Shown here: in pieces, positions 48,760 through 57,873 of the stretch
Layout of the letters: every line of letters starts with the position of its first letter
Position numbering within the stretch: the stretch's first letter is position 1
Source of the DNA: Rodentibacter genomosp. 2
GTDB lineage: Bacteria > Pseudomonadota > Gammaproteobacteria > Enterobacterales > Pasteurellaceae
Length of the DNA: 64,000 nt
Direction: 5' to 3'
NCBI GenBank assembly: GCA_001999425.1
Contig: MLHP01000024.1
Coordinates: forward strand, 124,001 to 188,000
Made by a program: the position numbers and the translations under genes
Notes under the pieces: generated by a model
Databases searched by the model: none
What the model saw: only the letters and a program-made list of their open reading frames with translations
Told to the model about the DNA's origin: nothing

Positions 48760-50622
48760 GTGTTTAGATTTTTTATTGGAATACTTGGTATACTTTTTCT
48801 AGGGCTTCTTATCAGCTTTGGAATGGGGTCACTCAATATCTTTGTATTTGCTGTGTTTATCCCTTATTTCGTTATTTTCGTTTTTGTCTATTATTTTTTA
48901 TATTTTATTATTCATTTTTTTTATAAAAAGCCATTTTCTAGTGAGTTTAAATTCTTTTTACTTATTCCTACAGCACTCTCTTTTTGGGGATATTATGAGC
49001 TTAATTCTTTCTATGAAGAGAAAACAAGAGTTATCGAATTAAATAAAGAGAAATTATTTCTTCGAAAAGCATTAGAAAACCTCCCTTCCAATATTGAAAT
49101 TTCAGATAGATTTATTATTTCAACCCAAGATAGATTTGATAATCAAGGTAACCCTATTACTTTTAAATGGGGAGAATTAAATTTAAATAGTCTTGATGCA
49201 GATAGCTTATATAAAATTAAAGTGTCTAGCTTAAATCAACCTAAAGAATTACCAAAAGGAATGTTATGTAGTTCAGATATTATATTTGAAAGAAAAGATG
49301 AAAGTAAGCAAGATGTAGACGATAATACTTACCGCTATGAAAATTATAGATTTGATAGTTGTAAAATAAAAAATTGGATTTTAGAGTTGAATAATCAGAA
49401 GATTCAGCTAGAAAATTTTATACTCCATTCTAATGATAAAGAATATATTTGGTATAAATACAATAATATTGCTGGAGAAATAAAAAAAGCTGCGAATAAA
49501 TTAAATCTTACCCATTATTGGGTTGCTGTATTAGATGGCTATGCAAGATTGGATAATGAGTGGATAGTTGATGGAATAGCTCTTCTTTTAAATGAAGAAG
49601 CACAAGTTATCTCATTATTAGGGACGATTCAGCACTCATCTGGTTTAAATAATATACAGATACAAGGTTGTTTAATTAAGCCTAGTCAGTTTGTTGCTTT
49701 ACTATCTAACCCTAATAATGGAAGAACAGCTGTAGATTTGGAAGGGGTAAACACGACTTGCCCAAGTACCATAGAACCTTCATTTGCCTATTTTAATAAG
49801 CCATTAAATAGCGAAACATCATTTTATAATCGTGTCGGAGATATTCAAGAGCAAGCGAAAACACTTTTATCTCCTTTTTTATTTCCTGATCCTGATATTC
49901 GTATTGCTTGGAAAGAAGAATTGCCTCGATTATATACTATATACTCTGATAATCAGATACCGTTCTTCTGGAATAATTTAAAAATGAAAAGACTAGAGTT
50001 TAGTAATTCGTCTGCATATGTAGAATTAGCAAACGATAGTTTACTTAAATTAGAAACATTTTATTGTGCAGGAATTGCCTATTTTAAACATAATTTATAT
50101 CCTATTGATAATTCCTTAACAAAGAAAAATTTCACCTTGACAGGGTGTAATATTAATAATGGAAAAATGAAATTGAATAATCAAGATATTAATCTATATA
50201 GTGGTAAAGTTTCTTACTTCTTTCCAAAACATTTATCTGTTGAAAATAATGAGTTTTTTCATCATCAGAAAGAGGATGGTAAATTAGTTTCAGATTATAT
50301 AAAAATAGAGCTTGAGGAGGAATTACTCATAATGAAAGTAGAAGATAGTTTTTATTATTTAAAGAAAGCGATACTAGATAATAAGGGAAATGTGATTGCT
50401 TTATCTGGAAGGTTAGAAAATGAAAATAAAGAAGAAACATTTAGTTTAGAGAATGGTCGTTATAATGATAATGGTGTAGGATTTAAGTTATTTAATTTTG
50501 CAAAGAATGAAGTAGATATGACATTATCTTCTTATCTGAGTTGCAAGGATTTTATGACTTCCCAAAAAAATAGTTATTGCGATGGTGCTATTCAACGACA
50601 TACTTATGAGCTTATTCATTAA
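48760..50622 (+). CDS. AT-rich 620-residue membrane protein of unknown function
   Basis: I do not recognise a family. GTG 48760 (MFRFFIGILGILFLGLLI) has AGGAG 6 bases upstream. Residues 4-24, 26-53 and 62-80 are hydrophobic and should form three membrane helices; the remaining 540 residues are soluble, rich in Asn, Lys, Glu and Ile, with several Cys (for example MLCSSDI, QGCLIKP, TFYCAGIAYF, LTGCNINNG, SYCDGA) whose spacing suggests extracytoplasmic disulfides. Similar phrases recur (KLNNQDINLYSG, LNNQKIQLENF), hinting at internally repeated beta units. The gene is much more AT-rich than the core genes and has no uptake signal. It is bounded by relics of a hydrolase (48672) and a WD40-like gene (50670), so it probably belongs to the same effector/immunity array. 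Confidence 0.7.
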   Translation: MFRFFIGILGILFLGLLISFGMGSLNIFVFAVFIPYFVIFVFVYYFLYFIIHFFYKKPFSSEFKFFLLIPTALSFWGYYELNSFYEEKTRVIELNKEKLFLRKALENLPSNIEISDRFIISTQDRFDNQGNPITFKWGELNLNSLDADSLYKIKVSSLNQPKELPKGMLCSSDIIFERKDESKQDVDDNTYRYENYRFDSCKIKNWILELNNQKIQLENFILHSNDKEYIWYKYNNIAGEIKKAANKLNLTHYWVAVLDGYARLDNEWIVDGIALLLNEEAQVISLLGTIQHSSGLNNIQIQGCLIKPSQFVALLSNPNNGRTAVDLEGVNTTCPSTIEPSFAYFNKPLNSETSFYNRVGDIQEQAKTLLSPFLFPDPDIRIAWKEELPRLYTIYSDNQIPFFWNNLKMKRLEFSNSSAYVELANDSLLKLETFYCAGIAYFKHNLYPIDNSLTKKNFTLTGCNINNGKMKLNNQDINLYSGKVSYFFPKHLSVENNEFFHHQKEDGKLVSDYIKIELEEELLIMKVEDSFYYLKKAILDNKGNVIALSGRLENENKEETFSLENGRYNDNGVGFKLFNFAKNEVDMTLSSYLSCKDFMTSQKNSYCDGAIQRHTYELIH

Positions 50623-50936
50623 TGAGAGAAAGCAAATAGTGGTTCTTGTAAAATTGTAATGGTTCAAAATTCAATAATGTCTCCTTTGCCCCAAAATCGC
50701 ATATTTTAGTGACAGAACAAGCGTATCACGGCGGTATCAACGTTTACCGCTACCACCCCGATAAAATGGAATTAGAAAAAATCTGGGTGGCATATTAGTG
50801 GGAAAGTGCGGTTGGTTTTCTAAGTGTTTTAAATATAGTTATGTTTCTTCTCATTAAAACTGTAAGGTGACACTATTTACTTTTTGCGGTATGAAGTATA
50901 AAATCCTCTTCAAATTTAATTAAGAGGGGAAACCTT
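50623..50936 (+). other. Gap between the 620-residue gene and the MerR gene
   Basis: Besides the WD40-like relic and the uptake signal at 50804-50812, this stretch holds only AT-rich leader sequence before the MerR gene, ending with the ribosome site GAGGGG. No other coding sequence is visible. Confidence 0.5.
50670..50798 (+). pseudogene. Relic: 3' end of a second WD40-like gene
   Basis: The frame 50670-50798 reads FNNVSFAPKSHILVTEQAY followed by HGGINVYRYHPDKMELEKIW and VAY-stop, nearly identical to the last 40 residues of the WD40-like gene ending at 48594. The DNA match continues past the stop through AAGTGCGGTTGGTTTTCTAAG (50804-50824 against 48600-48620). No upstream part of this copy remains. 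Confidence 0.9.
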
Positions 50937-51578
50937 ATGTTAAAAATGAATGATTTGGTTAAGCTCAGCCAAACACCGAAATCGACGGTATTGTACTATG
51001 TGAAAGAGGGGTTGTTGCCTGAGCCGTTGAAAGATAAACCGAATTTTCATCTCTATGATGAGCGCTGTGTGGGGTTGTTGGAATTTATTAAATATCTGCA
51101 AACCAATTTCAATGCGAGCATTTCTCAAATTAAACAACTTTTTTCTCACCCTGATTTTGACTGGCAAAATCCCTACGAAAGTTTGATTTCATTGATTGGT
51201 ATTATTATGGGGGCGGAAAATGAAACCTTTTTACCATCAGAGCTTTGTCAGGAATTTTCCATTTCTGAGAGTGAATTACAAGAGATGGTCGATGAGGGGC
51301 TGCTTAATCCTCGCGAGGGAATTTTTACCGCAAAAGAACGGGATATTTTAGCCATTGTTTGCCGTTGTAATGAGGCAGAGCGTGAGATAGTGAAAACCTA
51401 TTTACAAACGGCTAAAACGCTTGCGACACAAGAAGTGAATCTTACCTTATCGGCGCTAAAAGATAACGAGCAAAAAGACGAAAAACTTAAACACCTTTTT
51501 GATTTACTGTTAGTGCTGAAACCTTATGTATTAAATATGCAAACCTTAAAAATTTATCAAACGGAGAGTGTAAAATGA
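50937..51578 (+). CDS. MerR-family transcriptional regulator
   Basis: The 213-residue protein begins with a MerR-type winged helix (MNDLVKLSQTPKSTVLYYVKEGLLPEPLKDKPNFHLYDERCVGLLEFIKYLQ, about residues 4-55) followed by SISQIKQLF. The rest is a helical effector region with a second helix-turn-helix-like piece (SISESELQEMVDEGLLNP). No metal-binding Cys cluster typical of MerR/CueR is visible, so the signal is not obviously a metal. Its stop overlaps the start of the acyltransferase fusion by 4 bases (ATGA), so it is the first gene of a two-gene operon and probably controls it. Confidence 0.85.
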   Translation: MLKMNDLVKLSQTPKSTVLYYVKEGLLPEPLKDKPNFHLYDERCVGLLEFIKYLQTNFNASISQIKQLFSHPDFDWQNPYESLISLIGIIMGAENETFLPSELCQEFSISESELQEMVDEGLLNPREGIFTAKERDILAIVCRCNEAEREIVKTYLQTAKTLATQEVNLTLSALKDNEQKDEKLKHLFDLLLVLKPYVLNMQTLKIYQTESVK

Positions 51579-54500
51579 AACTCTTAAAATATGCAGGTTT
51601 TGTGCCTTATTTGGCGATTGCTTTTTTGAATGCGAGCGTGGATTTAGCCCATAAAATCACGATTCAAAATGTGTTGTTGAAAAGTTTTGAAGGCAATACC
51701 TTAGTAATATTAACAGCGTTAATCAACGCAATGATTTTATTGCCCTTTATTTTTCTTTTTTCACCTTCGGCATTTATTAACGATAAATTCTGTCGCACCA
51801 ACGTGATCCGTTGGAGCAGCTTGGCTGCGGTGGGTATTTCAGCGGCAATTTTATTCAGTTATATGATTGGCGAATTTTATCTTGCCTTTGCCTTAACACT
51901 GATTTTAGCCGCGCAAAGTGCGGTCTATTCTCCGGCTAAATATAGTCTTATCAAATCCATTGTCGGCACGGAAAATATCGGGCTTGCCAACGGTGTGATT
52001 CAAGCCTTAACTATTGTGGCGATTTTGTTTAGTTCTTTTGCGTTTTCGATTTTCTTTGAAAGTTATTATGTGCCCTCTAATGATCCGAATGAGGTGCTGC
52101 AAAGCGTTTGGATGATTGGCATTGGTTTAGTCGTGTTTAGTTCCCTTGAAGCGTTTTTCGCTTTCAAAATTCCTTTCTTTCCACAAGAAAAAGAAGAAAA
52201 TGAAACATTCTCTGCTACTAAATACTTATCTTTCGGTTATTTGAAAGACAATCTCCGTACCTTACGTAGCGATAAAAATATTTGGCTAAGTGTGATTGGT
52301 TTAAGTCTTTTCTGGGGTGTATCACAAGTGATTGTGGCTGCATTTCCGGCGCATTACAAGGCTTTGTTTAATGCGGATAATGCGGTGATTATTCAAGCTA
52401 TTTTGGCGGTAAGCGGTTTGGGATTAATCATCGGGTCTTACCTTGCCGGACGTGCTTCCCGATTACATATTGAATTAGGCATTATACCAGTTGGTGCATT
52501 GGGTATTTTTGTTTCGATCTTTGGTTTAACACTGGTGAGTACCAATGTCTCATTGATGTTATGTTCCTTCGGATTCGGTTTTTTTGGCGGTTTATTTATC
52601 GTGCCGTTAAATTCGACCATTCAATATTTCGCCCCTGAAAAAATCAGCGGCAAAATTATGGCGGGTAACAACTTTATCCAAAATGTCTTTATGGTCGGCT
52701 TTTTACTACTTAGCATTGTATTCGTCGAATTTAGCCTTTCCACCAGCGGTATTTTCTTAACGGTTTCCGTGGCCTGTTTATTAGGCAGCCTTTATGCGAT
52801 GTGGCAACTTCCACATTTATTCATCCGTTTGTTACTCTTGCCTTTGTTGAAGACCAATTACCGTTTCCATGTGGAGGGATTAAAAAATCTCCCACAAAGC
52901 GGCGGTGTGTTAATGTTAGGTAACCACATTAGTTGGATTGACTGGATGGTGTTGCAGGCAGCAAGTCCTCGAGCGATTAAATTCGTGATGTTCCGTCCGA
53001 TTTACAATAAATGGTATTTGACTTGGTTCCTACGTATTTTCCGTGTGATCCCTATTGGTGCGGGTTCAAGCCGTGAATCCATTGAAATGATTCGTGAATA
53101 CTTGGTTCGTGGTGAAGTGGTAGCATTATTTCCGGAAGGGCATATCAGCTACAACGGTCAGATCAATGAGTTCAAAAAGGGCTTTGAACACGTATTAAAA
53201 GATTTGGATAACGTGACGACCGTACCATTTTATTTACGTGGTTTATGGGGCAGCAGTTTTTCCCGTGCAGATAGTTTCTATAAAAATCTCACGAAAAAAC
53301 AAGGTAAACGTGAAATTTTAGTGGCGTTCGGTAAACCGATTCACGGCTTTATTGATGCCACAGCAATGAAACAAAAAGTGCTTGAGCTTTCTTTCTCTGT
53401 ATGGGAAAAAGTGATAGCAAAACGCAAACCGATCACACACCATTGGTTGAACAGTGCAAAATCCAACTTGTTCAAGGAATGTGTGGCGGATGGGCAGGGT
53501 ATGAAACTGAATAACCTCAAGTTTATTGCTGCCGTGTTGATGTTTGGCAAACAACTTAAACAAACTTTAGGTGATGAGAAAAATGTTGGTGTGTTGTTGC
53601 CAAGCTCGGCGATTGGTGCCATTGTGAATATGGCATTGATGGTGATGGGTAAAGTGCCGGTCAATTTGAATTATACCCTCAGCCCTGAGGTGATGGAAAA
53701 AGCCCTTGCCAAGGCGAATATTAACAAAGTCATTACCGCTGAAAAGTTTTTAAATAAACTGAATGCAAAAGGCTTTGCCTTTGATGAAGTGCTGGCAGAT
53801 AAAACAATTTTTGCTGAACAATTAGGCAAAAAAATCACAAAAAGTGAGAAAGTGCGGTCATTTTTAACGGCGTTTTTCGCCCCGCGTTGGTGGATTAAAT
53901 TAATGTATTTTGCTGATGTGCGTTTGAATGAGACGGCAACGATTTTGTTCAGCAGTGGTAGTGAAGGCACGCCAAAAGGCATTGAATTAAGCCATAAAAA
54001 TTTGCTCACCAATATTAAGCAAGTCAGTGAATTGCTCAATTTCCAAGAAGACGACGTTATTTTAAATTCTTTGCCGATCTTCCATTCTTTTGGTTTAACG
54101 GTAACCACCTTAATGCCCTTGTGTGAAGGCATCAAAATGGTGAGTGTGGCTGATCCAACCGATGGTGCAGAAGTGGGCAAAATGTGCGCACGCCATAATG
54201 TGAGTATTATATTTGGCACTTCAACGTTTTTCCGTTTATATGCCCGTAATAAAAAATTGCATCCATTAATGTTGCAAAGTGTGCGAATGGTGATTGCAGG
54301 GGCAGAAAAATTGAAAGCGGACGTGAAAGAAGCTTTCCGTTTGAAATTCGGTTTAGATATCTACGAGGGCTACGGTGCCACCGAAACTGCACCGGTTGCC
54401 AGCGTCAATATGCCAAATATTTTAGATCCTGATAGTCTAAAAGAATTTACCTTTAACAAAGCGGGAACGGTAGGTATGCCATTACCTGGCACGATTATCA

Positions 54501-55024
54501 AAATCGTCGATCCGAATACTTTGCAAGAATTACCAACAGGTGAAGACGGCTTGATTCTCATTGGCGGCGGACAAGTGATGAAAGGCTACTTGGGCGATCC
54601 TGAAAAAACCAATGAAGTCATTGCCGAACTTGACGGCGTGCGTTACTACAAAACAGGGGATAAAGGGCATATTGATGAAAACGGCTTTATCACTATTGTG
54701 GATCGCTATTCCCGTTTTGCCAAAATCGGTGGCGAGATGATTAGTCTTGGCAGTGTGGAAGAAAATATTGCTCAAGTGTTGAACGATGAAAACCAATTTG
54801 TCGCAATTGCGGTGAATGATGAGAAAAAAGGTGAAAGTGTTGTATTATTGGTGAAATCGCCACTCAGTCTTGAGGAAATTAACACTCGAATTAAATCCCT
54901 CAACGTACCGCCTATTATGTTGCCAAGCCAAATACTCTTAGTCGATGAAATCCCGCTTCTCGGCAGTGGAAAAGTGGATTTTAAAGGTGCGAAGAAATTG
55001 GCTGAGGAAATACTGAGTGCATAG
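51575..55024 (+). CDS. Aas-type fusion: MFS lysophospholipid transporter, PlsC acyltransferase, acyl-ACP synthetase
   Basis: The 1149-residue protein combines three units that are two genes (lplT and aas) in E. coli. Residues 1-415 form a 12-helix MFS transporter like LplT. Residues about 425-620 are a PlsC-type acyltransferase with NHISWID (about 449-455, the HX4D motif) and FPEGHIS (about 517). Residues 650-1149 are an AMP-binding acyl-ACP synthetase with SSGSEGTPKG (P loop, about 793), YEGYGATETAPV and YKTGDKGHIDENGF-IVDRYSR. Together they would flip lysophosphatidylethanolamine inward and reacylate it, with acyl-ACP made by the same chain. It is coupled to a MerR regulator. Two uptake signals are inside. 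Confidence 0.92.
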   Translation: MKLLKYAGFVPYLAIAFLNASVDLAHKITIQNVLLKSFEGNTLVILTALINAMILLPFIFLFSPSAFINDKFCRTNVIRWSSLAAVGISAAILFSYMIGEFYLAFALTLILAAQSAVYSPAKYSLIKSIVGTENIGLANGVIQALTIVAILFSSFAFSIFFESYYVPSNDPNEVLQSVWMIGIGLVVFSSLEAFFAFKIPFFPQEKEENETFSATKYLSFGYLKDNLRTLRSDKNIWLSVIGLSLFWGVSQVIVAAFPAHYKALFNADNAVIIQAILAVSGLGLIIGSYLAGRASRLHIELGIIPVGALGIFVSIFGLTLVSTNVSLMLCSFGFGFFGGLFIVPLNSTIQYFAPEKISGKIMAGNNFIQNVFMVGFLLLSIVFVEFSLSTSGIFLTVSVACLLGSLYAMWQLPHLFIRLLLLPLLKTNYRFHVEGLKNLPQSGGVLMLGNHISWIDWMVLQAASPRAIKFVMFRPIYNKWYLTWFLRIFRVIPIGAGSSRESIEMIREYLVRGEVVALFPEGHISYNGQINEFKKGFEHVLKDLDNVTTVPFYLRGLWGSSFSRADSFYKNLTKKQGKREILVAFGKPIHGFIDATAMKQKVLELSFSVWEKVIAKRKPITHHWLNSAKSNLFKECVADGQGMKLNNLKFIAAVLMFGKQLKQTLGDEKNVGVLLPSSAIGAIVNMALMVMGKVPVNLNYTLSPEVMEKALAKANINKVITAEKFLNKLNAKGFAFDEVLADKTIFAEQLGKKITKSEKVRSFLTAFFAPRWWIKLMYFADVRLNETATILFSSGSEGTPKGIELSHKNLLTNIKQVSELLNFQEDDVILNSLPIFHSFGLTVTTLMPLCEGIKMVSVADPTDGAEVGKMCARHNVSIIFGTSTFFRLYARNKKLHPLMLQSVRMVIAGAEKLKADVKEAFRLKFGLDIYEGYGATETAPVASVNMPNILDPDSLKEFTFNKAGTVGMPLPGTIIKIVDPNTLQELPTGEDGLILIGGGQVMKGYLGDPEKTNEVIAELDGVRYYKTGDKGHIDENGFITIVDRYSRFAKIGGEMISLGSVEENIAQVLNDENQFVAIAVNDEKKGESVVLLVKSPLSLEEINTRIKSLNVPPIMLPSQILLVDEIPLLGSGKVDFKGAKKLAEEILSA

Positions 55025-55098
55025 CTAAACAAACCGTCAAATTTTGCGGATATGTCGCTATGCTGTGGCAAACGCATAAAACGAATATGTCAATACGC

Positions 55099-55127
55099 GA
55101 CAGGGACGCCGATATGGTGTCCCTGTC
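55099..55127. repeat. GTAGGGAC-type palindromic repeat, copy 3
   Basis: GACAGGGACGCC pairs with GGTGTCCCTGTC (12 pairs, one G-T) around GATAT. It lies between the convergent ends of the acyltransferase fusion and the TauE/SafE gene and could act as a transcript end. It shares AGGGACGCC with copy 2. Confidence 0.7.
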
Positions 55128-55187
55128 TATAAGCAATCATTGGTATTGTGCAACTGATACAAAACACCAATAAAACCAACCGCACTT

Positions 55188-55991
55188 TTATCCTTTCAGC
55201 AAGTGTAACGCCAGCATATATCCGGCGATGATAAACAGAATAAGGGCGAGTAATTTTCGTGTAAGAGAGGGGGAAAGTTTGCCTCGAATTTTCATTGAGA
55301 AAAAACTCATCATAAACGCGCTTAATACCACAATGGCAACAATAGAGAAATTAACATAACCGACTTGCCAACTTCCTGTTAGATAAAAAGGCGGGGATTT
55401 TGTCAAATAGCTGTACAGGCTGCCGCTGCCGCCTATCACCATCATATAATTGGTATAAGGGGCGATTTGTTGGGGCTTAATACTTTTTAATTGCCCGATT
55501 AAAGGTGCCATAATCGAACCGCCGCCAATACCGGTTAGCCCTGCGATTAACCCGCCGAATAGGCATAATCCGCTTCCTTTGCATATTTCATTTGGCGCTT
55601 GCCCCTGATGTGGCAGGCTTTCTGAACTCAACATTATTTTTAGCGCTAACAGGCTTAACGTTCCGACAAAAATACTAATAATTAGAATATCCGGTAAGAA
55701 AAAACTAATTTCAAAACCGGATTGAACGCCGATAATGGTGGAAAGTGACCAAAACAACACCGCTTTTATACTAATTTGAATTTTTTGCTGATAAAAATAA
55801 ATCAAATTAATGATTGATGAACCGATAACAATGGTGAGTGAGGTGGCGGCAATCATTTGCAGTGGAAAATCGGGAAATAATGTATAGAGAATCGGCACCA
55901 TTAACACGCCACCGCCGATACCAAAAACCGCTGACATTAAATTGGTAAAAAAACCGCATAGCACTAAAATCGAAATTAGCTGTAAACTCAT
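55188..55991 (-). CDS. TauE/SafE (TSUP) family anion permease
   Basis: The 267-residue protein has eight hydrophobic segments and the TSUP signature FGIGGGVLMVPIL near the N terminus, repeated in the second half as GLTGIGGGSIMAPLIG. Family members move sulfite, sulfoacetate or other organosulfur anions, often outward. Of two adjacent ATGs (55994, 55991) I take the second, which has GGAGG at the better distance. The gene is divergent from the symporter-sulfatase operon over a 202-base control region, so sulfate or sulfite export for that locus is a fair inference. An uptake signal (55179-55187) touches the stop. Confidence 0.88.
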   Translation of the reverse strand: MSLQLISILVLCGFFTNLMSAVFGIGGGVLMVPILYTLFPDFPLQMIAATSLTIVIGSSIINLIYFYQQKIQISIKAVLFWSLSTIIGVQSGFEISFFLPDILIISIFVGTLSLLALKIMLSSESLPHQGQAPNEICKGSGLCLFGGLIAGLTGIGGGSIMAPLIGQLKSIKPQQIAPYTNYMMVIGGSGSLYSYLTKSPPFYLTGSWQVGYVNFSIVAIVVLSAFMMSFFSMKIRGKLSPSLTRKLLALILFIIAGYMLALHLLKG

Positions 55992-56080
55992 CATTCCTCC
56001 TGTTTTTTATTATTATGCTGAATAGGATGCCGCTTGCTTTATGATCCTGCTCATATTATTGAAAAAAAGAATGTCAAATT

Positions 56081-56096
56081 TGTGATCTAATTCACA
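56081..56096. promoter_or_regulatory. Perfect CRP consensus site in the sulfatase-locus control region
   Basis: TGTGA-TCTAAT-TCACA matches the CRP consensus at all ten half-site positions. It lies between the divergent TauE/SafE and symporter genes, 98 bases before the symporter start, so cAMP-CRP control of the locus is likely. Confidence 0.85.
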
Positions 56097-56111
56097 CCAA
56101 TTTGGTTGGGG

Positions 56112-56129
56112 TTATGATGATTATCATAA
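56112..56129. promoter_or_regulatory. Inverted repeat, possible operator before the symporter gene
   Basis: TTATGAT-GATT-ATCATAA is a 7-base perfect inverted repeat with a 4-base spacer, 16 bases after the CRP site. Candidate binders are the Crp/Fnr-type regulator of this operon or another repressor. It resembles a partial Fur box, so that reading stays open. Confidence 0.45.
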
Positions 56130-56193
56130 AACTTCTTTTCTCTCTATATTATTCTAAGTATGCAGTTATATTGGATCAAAATGAGGAGGAGCT

Positions 56194-57873
56194 ATGTTTA
56201 TAACGATTGCCAGTTTTCTGGTAGTAACGGGAATTGTGGCGTTTATTTCGTGGAAAAAAACAAAAAATGATGATTTAACCACGTCTAAAGGGTATTTTTT
56301 AGCGGGAAGGGGATTAAGCGGCGTCGTGATTGGCTGTTCAATGGTCTTGACATCATTATCAACCGAACAGTTAATCGGGGTGAATGCGGTATCCTATAAG
56401 GGCAATTTCTCGATTATTGCGTGGACGGTTCAATCGGTCATCCCACTATGCTTTTTAGCACTTTATTTACTGCCGAAATATATTAAAAACGGCTATACCA
56501 CGATTCCTGAATTTTTTGAGAATCGTTTTGATCGGCAAACCCGTTTAATTATGTCGGCGCTGTTTTTAGTCTTTTATCTTTTTATCGTCATTCCTACCGC
56601 ACTTTATACCGGTGCGATAGCCTTTAATAAAATTTTTAATTTGGAAACCTATTTTGGATTAACTTATGCCGAATTCATTGTTTATACGGTCATGGCGATT
56701 GGGATTGTGGGCGCAATTTATGCCATTTTTGGCGGTTTAAAAGCGGTTGCGGTATCCGATACGATTAATGCGGTGATTTTAGTTATCGGGGCATTATTAG
56801 TCCCTATCTTTGCACTCATTTATTTAGGCGAAGGCAGTTTTACCGAAGGGCTTAAAACCATTACAACCTCTCATATTGAGAAATTTAATGCGATAGGCGG
56901 TAAAGATGATGCCGTACCTTGGCCGGCAATGTTTACCGGTATTTTGATCGTTAATTTCTTTTATTGGACGACCAACCAAGCTATCGTTCAGCGTGCATTA
57001 GGCGCAAGAGATCTGCAAGCGGGGCAAAAAGGCATTTTAATTGCAGCGTTATTTTTATTGACCTTACCAATTATTCTTAATTTACCCGGCTTATTAAGTT
57101 TCCATATTCTTGGCGGTGATTTAAATCCAATCGATACCTCTTATCCGACCTTAGTGAATAAAGTGCTGCCGACATTTTTACAAGGCTTTTTCATTGCCGC
57201 CTTGTTCGGAGCGATTTTAAGTACCTTTAACTCTTTTTTAAATTCTGCGGCAACGATCTATTGTAAGGATTTATTACCCTCTATCAGCAAAAAAACGTTT
57301 TCCGATCAAGAACTGATTGCCCACGCGAAAAAAGTATCAACGGTTATGGCTGTATTAACCATGGTGATTGCCCCGTTATTAATGTTCGGTACTGATGGCA
57401 TTTTCTTATTAACCAAACGCTTTGCCGGCTTTGTGAATATCCCTATTGTGGCACTCTTTGCCGTAGGGCTTTTCAATAAAACCGTTTCCGGATTAGCTGC
57501 CAGAATCGCCTTATTGCTTCACGTTGTCCTTTATTTCTGTATTGTTTGGGTATTTAATGTCAAAGTGAATTTTGTTTATGTGATGGCGGCATTATTTGTG
57601 TTTGATGTAGTCGTGATGTTGATATTAGGGCAATTCCTCAAACGTGAACCTTATCAAGAAAGTAAGGAAAACAAAGAGGGTGTCGATTTAACCAATTGGA
57701 AATATGCGCCGCTGACAGTCGCTTCTTTGGTGTTAGGATTGATTACTCTACATGCGTTACTTTCTCCGCTTGGTTTAGCCTCCTACGACGGCAGTCCAAA
57801 ACTCATTTTAGCAGGCTATGCGGTATGCCAAGCGTTACTATTTGTTGTCATGCGTAAAAAAGAGGTGAAGTGA
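56194..57873 (+). CDS. Sodium/solute symporter (SSS family, YidK-like)
   Basis: The 559-residue protein has 13-14 membrane segments and the SSS features [64 protein letters not shown] and [26 protein letters not shown] (sodium-site region). It resembles E. coli YidK, which also neighbours a sulfatase gene. It likely imports a sugar or sugar sulfate with sodium. GAGGAGG precedes the ATG. The stop overlaps the sulfatase start by one base. One uptake signal is at 56596-56604. Confidence 0.9.
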   Translation: MFITIASFLVVTGIVAFISWKKTKNDDLTTSKGYFLAGRGLSGVVIGCSMVLTSLSTEQLIGVNAVSYKGNFSIIAWTVQSVIPLCFLALYLLPKYIKNGYTTIPEFFENRFDRQTRLIMSALFLVFYLFIVIPTALYTGAIAFNKIFNLETYFGLTYAEFIVYTVMAIGIVGAIYAIFGGLKAVAVSDTINAVILVIGALLVPIFALIYLGEGSFTEGLKTITTSHIEKFNAIGGKDDAVPWPAMFTGILIVNFFYWTTNQAIVQRALGARDLQAGQKGILIAALFLLTLPIILNLPGLLSFHILGGDLNPIDTSYPTLVNKVLPTFLQGFFIAALFGAILSTFNSFLNSAATIYCKDLLPSISKKTFSDQELIAHAKKVSTVMAVLTMVIAPLLMFGTDGIFLLTKRFAGFVNIPIVALFAVGLFNKTVSGLAARIALLLHVVLYFCIVWVFNVKVNFVYVMAALFVFDVVVMLILGQFLKREPYQESKENKEGVDLTNWKYAPLTVASLVLGLITLHALLSPLGLASYDGSPKLILAGYAVCQALLFVVMRKKEVK

